The notes: generated by a model not told the origin, from the sequence alone. DNA of 50,336 bases from an uncultured Clostridia bacterium (GCA_934454585.1 CAKSFP010000021.1:1-50336), one strand, 5' to 3'. Positions 36,992-46,119 are shown, counted from the first letter of the stretch. Made by a program: numbers and translations.

Positions 36992-37020
36992 ATTATACAG
37001 AAAAAAACCGCGCAATCCAA
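36992..37020 (-). promoter_or_regulatory. Predicted promoter of the sugar operon
   Basis: On the minus strand TTGGAT (37,015-37,020), 17 bases, TATAAT (36,992-36,997), about 40 bases before the lipoprotein start. The -35 lies inside the terminator hairpin of the regulator gene upstream, and it is weak, as expected for an activator-dependent promoter. Confidence 0.6.
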
Positions 37021-37056
37021 GTGACAAAACATCAATTTTGTCTGACAGATTACGCG
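37009..37056 (-). terminator. Terminator of the membrane AraC regulator gene
   Basis: CGCGCAATC pairs with GATTACGCG (one G-T pair), with an inner GACAAAA/TTTTGTC stem. On the minus strand GGTTTTTTT follows. Confidence 0.85.
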
Positions 37057-37118
37057 ATTTTAGTGCTGACAGTATATGAAGTCCGTTGTTTTAACGCCGT
37101 TTCAGCGTTTTTTCACTA

Positions 37119-39365
37119 TTATTCACTGAATTTCTTCAGCATACGGTAGAATGTTCTTTCATTGGTATATCCAACCTTGAGGTATATTTCCCTGTATGTG
37201 TGTTCGCCGTTTTTTGCCATGTCCATCGCCGCCTTTATCCTTAAGTAATTGATATAATCAAGCATTGACATACCGATTGCATCCTTAAATTGTCTGGAAA
37301 CATATGAAGCGGTCATGTCAAATTCATCGGCTACCGTCATGACATTCATATTGGAATCAGTATAGTTTTTATCGATATAATCCTTGATTTTTTCAACCAA
37401 CGCCTGCTTTTTGCTTTTGCTGCCGCTTTTATTGTTTCTCTCCGACCTGATGCTGTCGCATATTAGTGCAACATCATTTATGAGAAACTCACATATTTTT
37501 TCAGTGCCCATCCTTCTGCCGTTCTTCATAGCTTTGTAAAGCTTCATTTCCAAATCAAGCAAAAAGCGTTCATCAACAGTGTCTCTGACGCCGTTGATAA
37601 TTGAATAATATATATGTATAAAAACTGTGTTAATATAGTCCTCGGAGAATCTGCCGTCGTTTTTTACCCTGTCAATCAACTGCCCAACCAATGCAACGGC
37701 AGCGTCGGTATTGCCGATTTGTATATTTCCGATAAGTCTTTGGTCGTCATGCATATTCAAAATGGCGTTATTTGACTTTTCTGTAAGCTGATAAATCTCC
37801 GACACGCTTATTGATTCGTTGATTCCCAGCAAAAGTTTGTTTGCGATTGCGTCCGCCGCCTGAAAATACGCGTCCGCGACATTCTGCAATCCATAGGCGA
37901 CATCGGAAATAACATATGTCAGGTTGATTGCAAATTCCCGATTAATAAAATCAGTGCCGTCCGAGGCGACAGAGAGTATTTTTTCGCGGCTTTCTTTGTC
38001 CTTCGGGTTTACAAGACATACGATATAATTATCCACACTGACCGTATAAACAGCGATGCCCAGATTATCAAAAAGCTCCGCAAATATATTCTCAATAATA
38101 AACCTTAATTCCTCTTTTCGTTCACTGTCTGATACACTCACATCGTCGGCAAAAAGTTCCGAAATATCCTCAAGATAGAACAGCAAAACATAATAGCAAT
38201 CACTCTGAAAGCTGATGCCGTACTTCTCTATATCCGTTTCGACAGATGTTCCCCTGATAATCTCAGACAAAATCATGTGCTTAAACTTGCTGAGGTGAAC
38301 ATTTTTATCCTTCATCAGATGTTTGTTTTCGTCAAGCATATTGCTTATGGAGCGATATATTTCCTCATACTCGTTATTCTTCGTGTTGCCTCCGAAAAGT
38401 TCTATTATACTCTTGACCGGTTTATAATTAAGCTTGAGCAGATATCTGACTATGACTACAAGAAGCAGCAAACCTGCAAGAACCATTCCGATTACCGCCA
38501 GACGCGTAACAAACATCATTTTGTCCAGCCATCCTTTGTGCATTATGGCAATTATACGCCACGCGTACTTGTTTACCATGATGTTGGAATAATACGCCTT
38601 GTCATCTTTTGTTATTTTCATTTGTTCAATTGTCTGCGGTATCGGTTCATTGCCGTTTTTCTGTTCACACAGCACAAGATTGCCGGAGGTATTGAATATA
38701 TAAATATCACACAAATCGTGCCATTCTATTTTATCTATTCCTTTAAGAAAATGTGACTTATTGCTGACAATTACGCCGACGCCGTTGTTGTTCATAGTTG
38801 AAATTCTGAACACAAATGCATTCGCATCAATCGGCTGACCGTCATCATCCTGATAAATCATCATTTGATATGCGTCGGATTCAATATTAACAATTGCGTC
38901 TCTCCATGTTTCAAACGGCATTGTTTCGTTTTTGAAGTATAATTCGTAAAATTGCGCAGCACTTGTTATGCCGTGTTTCGACAAAACAGTGTCATTATTT
39001 CTTAAATAGACGAAAAACAAATCAACTCCGACAGACGCTCTGTTATATTCCTTAACATCATCGACAACATCATAGAACTCTGCTTTTGAGTAATAGTTTT
39101 CATCATAATTCGCAATAAAGCTCTTAAGCTTGTCATTAGCGGTGATATTCAAGTGACAATTGTTAATATTGAGCAATGTATCATTTACATTTGTTGTTAC
39201 ACTGTCCAACACATAATTATTAAACTCATATGTTTCCTTATTTATGGTTTTTTCATATACCATGCTTACAAGCATTATTACAAACAGCAAAACCAATATT
39301 ATCAGGACATATGAAAAAAGCCATGTTACGATAAGGGTTTTATTGCGCAGAAAAAACGGTTTCAT
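37119..39365 (-). CDS. Membrane-bound sensor regulator: extracellular sensor, two TM helices, AraC DNA-binding domain
   Basis: A 748-residue protein. TM1 lies near 10-35 (LIVTWLFSYVLIILVLLFVI) and TM2 near 284-311 (AVIGMVLAGLLLLVVIVRYL). About 240 residues between them would be outside the cell, in a Cache-like sensor position. The cytoplasmic part has a long linker and a C-terminal AraC/XylS pair of helix-turn-helix motifs (about 650-748: VMTVADEFDMTASYVSRQFK, then KVGYTNERTFYRMLKKFSE). One-protein sensor-activators of this shape typically sit beside LplA-type sugar transporters in clostridia and bacilli. It presumably senses a pectic oligosaccharide and activates the operon that starts about 170 bases downstream. 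No phospho-receiver domain is present. Confidence 0.88.
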   Translation of the reverse strand: MKPFFLRNKTLIVTWLFSYVLIILVLLFVIMLVSMVYEKTINKETYEFNNYVLDSVTTNVNDTLLNINNCHLNITANDKLKSFIANYDENYYSKAEFYDVVDDVKEYNRASVGVDLFFVYLRNNDTVLSKHGITSAAQFYELYFKNETMPFETWRDAIVNIESDAYQMMIYQDDDGQPIDANAFVFRISTMNNNGVGVIVSNKSHFLKGIDKIEWHDLCDIYIFNTSGNLVLCEQKNGNEPIPQTIEQMKITKDDKAYYSNIMVNKYAWRIIAIMHKGWLDKMMFVTRLAVIGMVLAGLLLLVVIVRYLLKLNYKPVKSIIELFGGNTKNNEYEEIYRSISNMLDENKHLMKDKNVHLSKFKHMILSEIIRGTSVETDIEKYGISFQSDCYYVLLFYLEDISELFADDVSVSDSERKEELRFIIENIFAELFDNLGIAVYTVSVDNYIVCLVNPKDKESREKILSVASDGTDFINREFAINLTYVISDVAYGLQNVADAYFQAADAIANKLLLGINESISVSEIYQLTEKSNNAILNMHDDQRLIGNIQIGNTDAAVALVGQLIDRVKNDGRFSEDYINTVFIHIYYSIINGVRDTVDERFLLDLEMKLYKAMKNGRRMGTEKICEFLINDVALICDSIRSERNNKSGSKSKKQALVEKIKDYIDKNYTDSNMNVMTVADEFDMTASYVSRQFKDAIGMSMLDYINYLRIKAAMDMAKNGEHTYREIYLKVGYTNERTFYRMLKKFSE

Positions 39366-39459
39366 TATGTAGTATGTACTCCTTTCGCAGATATCATTGC
39401 GCCTGTCTCCGTTTTGCAGTGCTCATGGGCGCAGCCGTTACAGATTGTTCGTTGTTTTC

Positions 39460-39487
39460 ATTATACTATACTTTGCTTGTTTTTCAA
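39460..39487 (-). promoter_or_regulatory. Promoter of the membrane AraC regulator gene
   Basis: On the minus strand TTGAAA (39,482-39,487), 16 bases, TATAAT (39,460-39,465), about 95 bases before the start at 39,365. The 254 bases between the two regulator genes otherwise hold nothing I can name. Confidence 0.65.
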
Positions 39488-39619
39488 ATTAAAATTTGGA
39501 AATTGTTCATTGCCGCCTCATACATTTTATTACATTAACATTACAATTATATATGACAGTCATATCAAAGTAAAGTGACAAAAGTTAAAATTCACTGACA
39601 AAATCGACATTTTCACATA

Positions 39620-40411
39620 TCAATGCAATATTTCATACGAGTCCATAAAACTGCGAGGCGTCGTTCCCGTAACCTTTTTGAATGTCTTTGAAAAATAAAA
39701 TCTGTCCGTAAATCCTGTTAATTCCGCAGTCTTTTCGATGGAGCAGCCGCTGGCCAAAAACTGCTTCGCATATTCGATTCGTATTTTGTTTCTGTATGCC
39801 GACGGCGACATATTAAAACAACGCTTGAATGTTTTCTCAAGATTGGATACACTCGCAGACGACATTTTTGCAAGCTCGGTAACGGGCGTATTAAGATTAT
39901 AGTACTTTTCTATATATGACAAGGTGTTTGCAATGCGTCCGATTCCGTAATTGGTATTTTTCTTTTCAATTTCCTCTGTGGAAAAAACGCTTATAAGCCT
40001 CAATATATTGCTGATGCAATACGGCACATAGGCAAATCCGCGCTTTGCATAGCAATTGTATGTATCGGCAAACAATGAATTGTATTTTTTTGACAGATTG
40101 TTATCAAGTTTCGTCGGCTTGTCAAAAAGTACGACAGTGTTTTCTCCGTCGTAAACCGTAAAATCAATTTGATGATACTCGGTATCGGGAGATACCAAAT
40201 AGTTTGTGTAAGAAGCCCCGTGCGGCAGATACACAACATCTCCGCCCGCGCATTCTATCCTGTATGTGTCGGACTCAAAAATATGCCCTCCCCTTGTGTA
40301 AAAGACAAAAGCGTCGCAAGGTCTGCACGGCTGAACAAACCTTTCAGCGACATTAGTTCTGTACAGTACACAGTTTAATTCGATGTCTGCCCTGCTTTGG
40401 AATTGGTACAT
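39620..40411 (-). CDS. Cupin-type AraC-family transcription regulator
   Basis: A 263-residue regulator. The N-terminal ~140 residues look like a sugar-binding cupin (CDAFVFYTRGGHIFESD, then GGDVVYLPHGASYTNYLVSP, EYHQIDFTVYDGENTV). The C-terminal 100 residues are AraC/XylS helix-turn-helix pairs (LAKMSSASVSNLEKTFKRCF, EKTAELTGFTDRFYFSKTFK, ending TPRSFMDSYEILH). It is transcribed away from the GH-A operon; 229 bases between them hold both promoters and a palindrome. It probably controls that operon and itself. The effector is unknown but is presumably an intracellular sugar. Length and motifs are normal for the family. Confidence 0.9.
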   Translation of the reverse strand: MYQFQSRADIELNCVLYRTNVAERFVQPCRPCDAFVFYTRGGHIFESDTYRIECAGGDVVYLPHGASYTNYLVSPDTEYHQIDFTVYDGENTVVLFDKPTKLDNNLSKKYNSLFADTYNCYAKRGFAYVPYCISNILRLISVFSTEEIEKKNTNYGIGRIANTLSYIEKYYNLNTPVTELAKMSSASVSNLEKTFKRCFNMSPSAYRNKIRIEYAKQFLASGCSIEKTAELTGFTDRFYFSKTFKKVTGTTPRSFMDSYEILH

Positions 40412-40481
40412 AGACTCACCGCCGTTTATCCGCCGCGGCGGTTAAACCCTTTCTGTAAATATGCTTACGCTTATATTTCAC

Positions 40482-40510
40482 AGTATAGCATATAAACAGG
40501 AGATTTTCAA
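40482..40510 (-). promoter_or_regulatory. Promoter of the cupin-AraC regulator gene
   Basis: On the minus strand TTGAAA (40,505-40,510), 17 bases, TATACT (40,482-40,487); the start codon follows about 70 bases later. Confidence 0.7.
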
Positions 40511-40514
40511 TAGC

Positions 40515-40530
40515 TGTACGATTTTGTACA
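40515..40530. promoter_or_regulatory. Palindromic candidate operator TGTAC-N6-GTACA
   Basis: A perfect 5-base inverted repeat with a 6-base spacer, 4 bases outside the -35 of the regulator promoter and 21 bases upstream of the -35 of the divergent promoter. Its position suits a regulator acting on both. Confidence 0.45.
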
Positions 40531-40551
40531 CAAAAAATCCAAATTAGTCAA

Positions 40552-40579
40552 TTGATTATTTCACGGAATATAGTAAAAT
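40552..40579 (+). promoter_or_regulatory. Promoter of the plus-strand glycosidase operon
   Basis: TTGATT (40,552-40,557), 16 bases, TAAAAT (40,574-40,579). The ATG follows about 60 bases later behind AAGGAG. The match is imperfect, which fits activator dependence. Confidence 0.5.
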
Positions 40580-40640
40580 TAGCTTATGATACTTATTATT
40601 CATGTAGCAGACGGAGAAGACAAACCTAAGGAGAATAATT

Positions 40641-42239
40641 ATGGAAATAATTAAAATTACAAAGCCGCGGCAAAGATGGCTTTTTGCCGGCGTAGGATTC
40701 CACAACAGCGAAGCAACCATGACGGCGCTTATGTCAAAGGAATTTCTTAATGAGCGGGTGCTCAAGGTATTCAGAGAAATATCCCCGACCTTTTCGCGCC
40801 TGTTTATCGGCTTTGCCGACTGGACGAAAGAAGCAATGGATTCCTTTGCAGATTATTATGACAAAACCTTTCGCATGACAGACACACTCCTGTACGGAGT
40901 CCCCGGCAGAATGCCCATGATTACGGATGACTTCAACATCGAAGAGTATTGCGAAAAAGTTGCGTCTAACCTGGACTATCTTGTAAATGTTCACAACTGT
41001 ACCAAAATCCGTTATTACTGCGTTACAAATGAACTTTCATGCGGAAACACATATGCGTATTTATCAAAGAATCTCGGATTGTTCAAAAAACTCCACGAGT
41101 GCTTATACAAAGCTTTCGCACGGCACAGACTGAATATAGGTCTGATCGCAACCGACTGCTCCGAGCCCGAGAATTATCATCAGATTGACTGGGCTATTGA
41201 GAATATGGATGAAATAACAGAGATGTACTGCGCTCACCTGTATGCATGGGGTCCCGTGCCGGGTGATTTGGACAATTACAAATATATGTGCGATTCCTTT
41301 GCGAGGCCTCTCGCAAGCGTAAAAACAGTTCAAAAACGCTTTATGCTCGGAGAGTTCGGATACATATATCCCGACAAAAACAAGCTTGGATTGCCAATGG
41401 GTAATGACAGCGCATATTGTGTCGATGTGCCCGAAAAAGAACCCGACTTTGCAATAGCGCTTCCCGAGGTGGCAATGGCAGCTATCAACGGAGGCTGTTT
41501 TGCCGCTGTTTCATGGACAATGTTTGACTACCCCGACCCGTTTATTTGCGAAAACGGCGATTCCGCGGCAGAAAAGGCTCGCTATAACGCTGCACGCTTC
41601 TCCGGATACGGCTTGCCATACCGCTATAACAAGCACGGACTTGTAAGATGGTGCGATGATGAAAGGGACTATCGCTCACGCGCAGCCCTGTATACAATGG
41701 GCTATATGGCAAAGCTCTTCAAAAAAGGCTCCAGAGTGCTCAAATGCGACTGGGACAACAGATATATCCGCTCCTGTGCAATTACAAATGCTGACGGTTC
41801 TGCTTCGATTGCCGTGATTAACTGGAAAAATGAACAAACCGATGTCTGCATAGAGCTTGAGCACAGCTGCGACAAACCGCTGCGAAAGTATGTTTTTGAA
41901 GCCGGCAATATTCCATACAATGATTTTTGCGATTTGCAGGATTTTTCAGAACTTGTCAATAAGTCCGACGGCAAAATCGAAACAGTATTGCCTCCGCGGT
42001 CGATTATATTTTTGACGACTGACTATACCGACAGAATTCCGAGTGAAATATCCGGCATCCGAATCGACGAAGGCGAATTGCACTGGAACAAATGCGAGGA
42101 TGACGAACACTGCTATTATCGTGTATATGCTGACGGAAAACAGTTCGCCTCAACGGTTGCACAGAGCATTAAAATAAATGACATCGAAGCCAAGTACGAA
42201 GTTTTGTCCGTTGATAAATGGGGCAACACGCGAAGGTAG
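40641..42239 (+). CDS. Clan GH-A glycoside hydrolase, cytoplasmic, family uncertain
   Basis: A 532-residue protein without a signal peptide. The N-terminal ~340 residues look like a (beta/alpha)8 barrel of clan GH-A: YYCVTNELSCG gives the Asn-Glu pair with likely acid/base Glu131, and RFMLGEFGYIYPDKNK gives the likely nucleophile Glu238; AVSWTMFDYPDPF is a late barrel strand. Residues about 380-532 look like beta-sandwich add-ons (SIAVINWKNEQTDVCIELEH). The GH39, GH5 or GH30 groups are possible; I cannot choose. The role is probably retaining cleavage of imported side-chain oligosaccharides such as galactans or arabinans. First gene of a six-gene plus-strand operon; AAGGAG sits 7 bases before ATG 40,641. 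Confidence 0.7.
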   Translation: MEIIKITKPRQRWLFAGVGFHNSEATMTALMSKEFLNERVLKVFREISPTFSRLFIGFADWTKEAMDSFADYYDKTFRMTDTLLYGVPGRMPMITDDFNIEEYCEKVASNLDYLVNVHNCTKIRYYCVTNELSCGNTYAYLSKNLGLFKKLHECLYKAFARHRLNIGLIATDCSEPENYHQIDWAIENMDEITEMYCAHLYAWGPVPGDLDNYKYMCDSFARPLASVKTVQKRFMLGEFGYIYPDKNKLGLPMGNDSAYCVDVPEKEPDFAIALPEVAMAAINGGCFAAVSWTMFDYPDPFICENGDSAAEKARYNAARFSGYGLPYRYNKHGLVRWCDDERDYRSRAALYTMGYMAKLFKKGSRVLKCDWDNRYIRSCAITNADGSASIAVINWKNEQTDVCIELEHSCDKPLRKYVFEAGNIPYNDFCDLQDFSELVNKSDGKIETVLPPRSIIFLTTDYTDRIPSEISGIRIDEGELHWNKCEDDEHCYYRVYADGKQFASTVAQSIKINDIEAKYEVLSVDKWGNTRR

Positions 42240-42248
42240 GTGATATAT

Positions 42249-42881
42249 GTGAATGTGCTGCTAATCGGCGATTCTATACGAATGTTTTATGAAAACGAGG
42301 TAAGAGCGAGGCTCGGAGATAAATATAAGGTATATGCACCGGAGGAAAACTGCCGTTTTTCCTCCTATCTCCTCAACAGTCTCCGATTCTATCTGGCAGA
42401 ATTTCCAACGCCCGATATTATACACTTTAATGCCGGGCTGTGGGACGCGGCAATCCTCTATCCCGAGGACGGCTGCTTCATCGGAGTTGACGCTTACGCT
42501 GAAAACATGAAAAAAATTCTTCGCGTCCTGAAAAACACCGGCGCAAAAATAATATTCGCGACGACAACTCCCGTCAGCGATGCCAAGAAAAATCTTGTCG
42601 GCCCGATGCCGCCGGCACACAGAAATGAAGATATCATTTCCCGCAACAAATCAGTTCTTGAGACATTTAAGGGCGAGAATATATATATAAACGATTTGTT
42701 CTCACTGATATATGACAACAGAGAAGAGTATCTCAGAGATGATATGATTCATCCCAATGAAAAAGGCGTTAAAATTCTCGGCAGCGCAGTAGCAGAAGCT
42801 ATTTTGCAGATTCCGTTTTCGGAATCGGTTCATACCGGGAAGATATACAAAACTAATTTTTGCGAAAAAACCATTCAATGA
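42249..42881 (+). CDS. SGNH/GDSL-type hydrolase, probable intracellular carbohydrate deacetylase
   Basis: A 210-residue protein. GTG 42,249 is preferred since AGGTGA lies 5 bases upstream; another GTG abuts the previous stop at 42,240. Motifs are VLLIGDSIRMFYENEV (nucleophile Ser), DIIHFNAGLWDAAIL (block with Asn) and RDDMIHPNEKGVKILG (Asp-x-x-His). These are the SGNH esterase blocks; no signal peptide is seen. Such enzymes in sugar loci remove acetyl groups. It starts 10 bases after the glycosidase stop, so it is co-translated. The C-terminal 25 residues are not conserved-looking. Confidence 0.8.
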   Translation: MNVLLIGDSIRMFYENEVRARLGDKYKVYAPEENCRFSSYLLNSLRFYLAEFPTPDIIHFNAGLWDAAILYPEDGCFIGVDAYAENMKKILRVLKNTGAKIIFATTTPVSDAKKNLVGPMPPAHRNEDIISRNKSVLETFKGENIYINDLFSLIYDNREEYLRDDMIHPNEKGVKILGSAVAEAILQIPFSESVHTGKIYKTNFCEKTIQ

Positions 42882-42919
42882 TGGTGATAAAATTTTATAA
42901 AAAAGGCAGGTAATCAGTA

Positions 42920-44719
42920 ATGAGTTTTATGTTTCATCCCTATCCATATGCGGATCCCGAGGCTGTCAACAGCATTAATATTCCGGAATCCGTGAAAAAA
43001 AATCTTTCTCACGGCATCTTAAATGTTGCCAAGAGCATATCCGCATTGTTTGAAAGCGGAACAAAAACAATCGGCATCGACGCATACCCCGGCACCGAGT
43101 ATGAAACGCTTATCAATGTTTTGCGCCAGCAGCTTGCCGCAAAAAACATTGAATTCATCGACGCCGCAAGCGTGTTGCTACCGTCCGAGGTCATTACCGA
43201 AAAAATTAAGCCATATCTTCCGGAAGACAGGGATTATGACCCGGTTCTCCTTTACGGAAGACGGTATACCGAGGGCTATAAAGGATTGCAGGACAGCAAA
43301 AAGGTTGCAGCTCTCAATGAAAAAATCAAAAACGCCTCCGGACTTATCGTATTCGGCAAAGGTGCGCTTTCGGAGGAGCTCCAGGATTCATACGATGTGA
43401 GAATATGGATGGATGTCACCCCCAGAACAGCCGTTCTGAACTGCAAGTACGGCAAAAACAGAAATATCGGACTTACAGAGGAACTTCCGTATCCGCTTAT
43501 GATGAGAAGAAACTACTATGTAGACTTTGAAACAGCGATGGAACAACGCTGGAAGATGATGAGAAACCGCAAATTGGATTTCTATATCACTGCCGACGAA
43601 CCGGTCAAGATGAGTATGCTTCCCTTTGACGCATTGCTCGATTTGTTCAGAGAACTTTGCAGCCGTCCTTTCCGATGCAGACCGGTGTATCTCGAAGGTG
43701 TGTGGGGCGGATATTATGTTCAGCGTCTCAGAAATCTCCCGAAAGAAATGCGCAACTGTGCATGGGTATTTGATATGATTCCGCTTGAAGTTTCAATTGT
43801 GGCTCAGCTCGACGGATTTGAATTTGAATCCCCGTTCTTTACCTTTGTTCAGGCAATGGGCGAAGAACTGCTCGGGCATAAGGCATTTACAGAATTCGGC
43901 GGATACTTCCCAATCAGATTCAACTACGACGATACATATCATTCTTCGGGAAATATGTCAATTCAGTGCCACCCTCATGCAGAATATGTCATTAAGAACC
44001 ACGGAGAATTCGGCCGTCAGGATGAAAGCTACTATGTGGTTATTGCCGGTCAGGATGCAAAGACTTATCTTGGATTTAACGAAAAAGACAGCTGCGAAAA
44101 ATTCCTCGCGGAGGCAGAGCGCGCCGAAAAGACTCACGAAATTATAGACTATCGGAAATACATCAACGCGGTTGAGTCCAAGCCCGGTACTCAGGTTATG
44201 ATTCCGGCAGGAACAATTCACGCTTCAGGCAGAAATCAGGTTATCCTTGAAATAGGCTCGCTTACTGTCGGTTCGTATACATACAAGCTGTACGACTACC
44301 AGCGTATTGACCCGCAGACCGGTGTTCCGCGCCCGATTCATCTTAAAATGGGCAAGGAGGTTATCCGCGGCGACAGAGACAAAAAATGGACTGAAGAAAA
44401 CCTTGTTAATCACGGCGGCGTTGTAAGAGAGGGCGAAGGCTTCAAAGAGATTATTGTCGGAGAGCACGACCTGCTGTATTTCTCACTGCGCAACCTTATA
44501 TTTGACAACGAAATCACCGATGAAACAAAGGGGCTTTTCCATGTTCTCGCACTCGTTGATGGTGAAAAAGTAAGGGTTGAATCAATCGATAATCCCGAGC
44601 TTTATTATGATATGAATTCTCTTGACATCATTGTTGTACCTGCCGCATTCGGAAGATACAGAATAGTTAATAAGGGCGTCGGAACCGTAACTGTTCACAA
44701 AACATTGTTAAAATCATGA
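42920..44719 (+). CDS. Class I mannose-6-phosphate-isomerase-like protein with extra N-terminal domain
   Basis: A 599-residue protein, long for phosphomannose isomerases (about 300-400). The C-terminal ~350 residues contain the cupin metal site: IQCHPHAEYVI with His351 and His353, and MIPAGTIHASGRNQVILEIG with His434; LYFSLRNLIFD and VVPAAFGRYRIVNKG follow. Before it, residues 1-240 contain a TIGIDAYPGTEYETLINVLR segment, FIDAASVLLPSEVITEKIKP and GLIVFGKGALSEELQ, which look like a nucleotide- or kinase-like alpha/beta fold without a clear P-loop. The likely reaction is aldose-ketose isomerisation of a phosphosugar. The next gene, a sugar kinase, overlaps it by ATGA, so substrate and kinase are probably linked. 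AAAAGGCAGG precedes ATG 42,920. Confidence 0.75.
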   Translation: MSFMFHPYPYADPEAVNSINIPESVKKNLSHGILNVAKSISALFESGTKTIGIDAYPGTEYETLINVLRQQLAAKNIEFIDAASVLLPSEVITEKIKPYLPEDRDYDPVLLYGRRYTEGYKGLQDSKKVAALNEKIKNASGLIVFGKGALSEELQDSYDVRIWMDVTPRTAVLNCKYGKNRNIGLTEELPYPLMMRRNYYVDFETAMEQRWKMMRNRKLDFYITADEPVKMSMLPFDALLDLFRELCSRPFRCRPVYLEGVWGGYYVQRLRNLPKEMRNCAWVFDMIPLEVSIVAQLDGFEFESPFFTFVQAMGEELLGHKAFTEFGGYFPIRFNYDDTYHSSGNMSIQCHPHAEYVIKNHGEFGRQDESYYVVIAGQDAKTYLGFNEKDSCEKFLAEAERAEKTHEIIDYRKYINAVESKPGTQVMIPAGTIHASGRNQVILEIGSLTVGSYTYKLYDYQRIDPQTGVPRPIHLKMGKEVIRGDRDKKWTEENLVNHGGVVREGEGFKEIIVGEHDLLYFSLRNLIFDNEITDETKGLFHVLALVDGEKVRVESIDNPELYYDMNSLDIIVVPAAFGRYRIVNKGVGTVTVHKTLLKS

Positions 44720-45564
44720 GAATACTCGCATTGGACATAGGCGGAACAGCCGTTAAATACGGTCTGCTTCACAATGATAATATAATGTTCGGGCAGTTTC
44801 CCGTAAGGTGTGCCGGCGAAAACGAAGACATACCCGGGTGCATATGCTCCTTCTCAAAGGAGCATATGCCTGATTTGATTGCCGTTTCAGCTCCGGGACC
44901 GTTTGATTTTGAAACAGGAACATCGCATATGACGCACAAGCTTTTGTCGATGTATAACATTAGCCTGAAGGATGAGTTAAGTAAGGCTCTCCCCTCGGCA
45001 AAGGTGATATTTGTACATGATTCCACGGCTTTTGCCATAGGCGTACTTAAACAAAAAAGTGAGTTAATGGACAAAAACGCTGCCGTCATTATGCTCGGCA
45101 CAGGATTGGGTTACTCTTTTCTCACCAAAGGCAAGGTTCTGCTGAACAAGGAACAAACTCCGCTCCACCCGTTGTGGAACAGACCGTTTCTTGACGGCAT
45201 AAGCGAAGATTATGTGTCAACAAGGGCGCTTTTATCCGCCGCAAGAAATTGCGGATGCGCTGCAAACACCGTTCTTGACATGGCAATTGAAGCACGAAAC
45301 GGTAATGACAGACTGCTGAATATATTTTCTGATTACGGATTGAATTTGGGTCTTTGCGTATTAAACGCAAGAAAATCCGATGCATTTTCAGAGGTTGTAA
45401 TCGGCGGACAAATTTCGCTTTCATTTGACCTTATTCAGGGTGGATTTGAAAAGGTGTGCAAAATGAAATACAGCCTGACAGCCAATCCGGACAAATGCGC
45501 TGTTTACGGATTGATAGACTGCGCACTCAAGGGCAAAGAAAACTACTGTATATACGGGGAGTGA
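44716..45564 (+). CDS. ROK-family sugar kinase
   Basis: A 282-residue ROK protein: the phosphate-binding DIGGTAVKYGLL at the N-terminus, VSAPGPFDFETG, VHDSTAFAIGVLKQ with the catalytic Asp near 102, and AVIMLGTGLGYSFLTKGKVL. It has no helix-turn-helix, so it is a kinase, not a repressor. The usual ROK zinc motif CxCGxxGC is missing; HPLWNRPFLDGISEDYVSTR stands there instead. It should phosphorylate a hexose using ATP and feed the isomerase encoded just upstream, whose stop it overlaps by 4 bases. A perfect 13-base palindrome lies inside the gene at 44,840-44,869. Confidence 0.85.
   Translation: MRILALDIGGTAVKYGLLHNDNIMFGQFPVRCAGENEDIPGCICSFSKEHMPDLIAVSAPGPFDFETGTSHMTHKLLSMYNISLKDELSKALPSAKVIFVHDSTAFAIGVLKQKSELMDKNAAVIMLGTGLGYSFLTKGKVLLNKEQTPLHPLWNRPFLDGISEDYVSTRALLSAARNCGCAANTVLDMAIEARNGNDRLLNIFSDYGLNLGLCVLNARKSDAFSEVVIGGQISLSFDLIQGGFEKVCKMKYSLTANPDKCAVYGLIDCALKGKENYCIYGE
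44840..44869. repeat. Perfect 13-bp palindrome inside the ROK gene
   Basis: GCATATGCTCCTT, loop CTCA, AAGGAGCATATGC. In mRNA it would form a stable hairpin that holds an AAGGAG and an in-frame ATG (the Met of KEHMPDL). Confidence 0.85.
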
Positions 45565-45568
45565 TACT

Positions 45569-46069
45569 ATGAAAAAAATTCTTATGATTACAGGCAAAGA
45601 TTACGACGATTCCGAGGTTTTGTATCCTTATTACCGTTTAATTGAGGAAGGATTTTCGGTTGATGTTGCATCTGTCGAAAAGGGAGAAGTGTCAGGCAAA
45701 TATCACTTTAAGATTAAAGCCAACCTGGCATTTGAAGATGTAAACGCAAACGATTATGACGGCTTAATGCTCCCGGGCGGCAAAGCTCCGGAGAAGCTCC
45801 GCCTTATTGACAAGGCGTGCGAACTTGTACGCAGATTTGATGAAACAAAAAAACCCATAGGCGCAATATGCCACGGTCAGCAGCTGTTGATTTCCGCAGA
45901 TGTGCTCAATGGAAAAACAGCAACCTGCTATCCCGGGATAAAAGATGACTTGAAAAACGCCGGTGCGCTGTATGAGGATAAATGCGCTGTTGTATGCAAT
46001 CACTTGGTTACATCCCGCCGTCCCGAGGATTTGCCCCATTTTATGAAAGCATTTATAAGCATTCTGTAA
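45569..46069 (+). CDS. DJ-1/PfpI-family protein
   Basis: A 166-residue single-domain protein. ILMITGKDYDDSEVLYPYYR opens the fold with Glu16, YDGLMLPGGKAPEKLR provides the glycine turn, and PIGAICHGQQLLISADVL places Cys101-His102 in the nucleophile elbow. KTATCYPGIKDDLKNAGALY is the following typical strand pair. Members act as glyoxalases, deglycases, chaperone-like proteins or peptidases. In a sugar operon, protection against reactive carbonyls from sugar phosphates is plausible but unproven. It starts 4 bases after the kinase stop, so it is tightly linked. Confidence 0.88.
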   Translation: MKKILMITGKDYDDSEVLYPYYRLIEEGFSVDVASVEKGEVSGKYHFKIKANLAFEDVNANDYDGLMLPGGKAPEKLRLIDKACELVRRFDETKKPIGAICHGQQLLISADVLNGKTATCYPGIKDDLKNAGALYEDKCAVVCNHLVTSRRPEDLPHFMKAFISIL

Positions 46070-46119
46070 ACATTCAAAGAATGAGAAGCAACGAAAAATT
46101 AAACGCAAGGGGGTATAAA

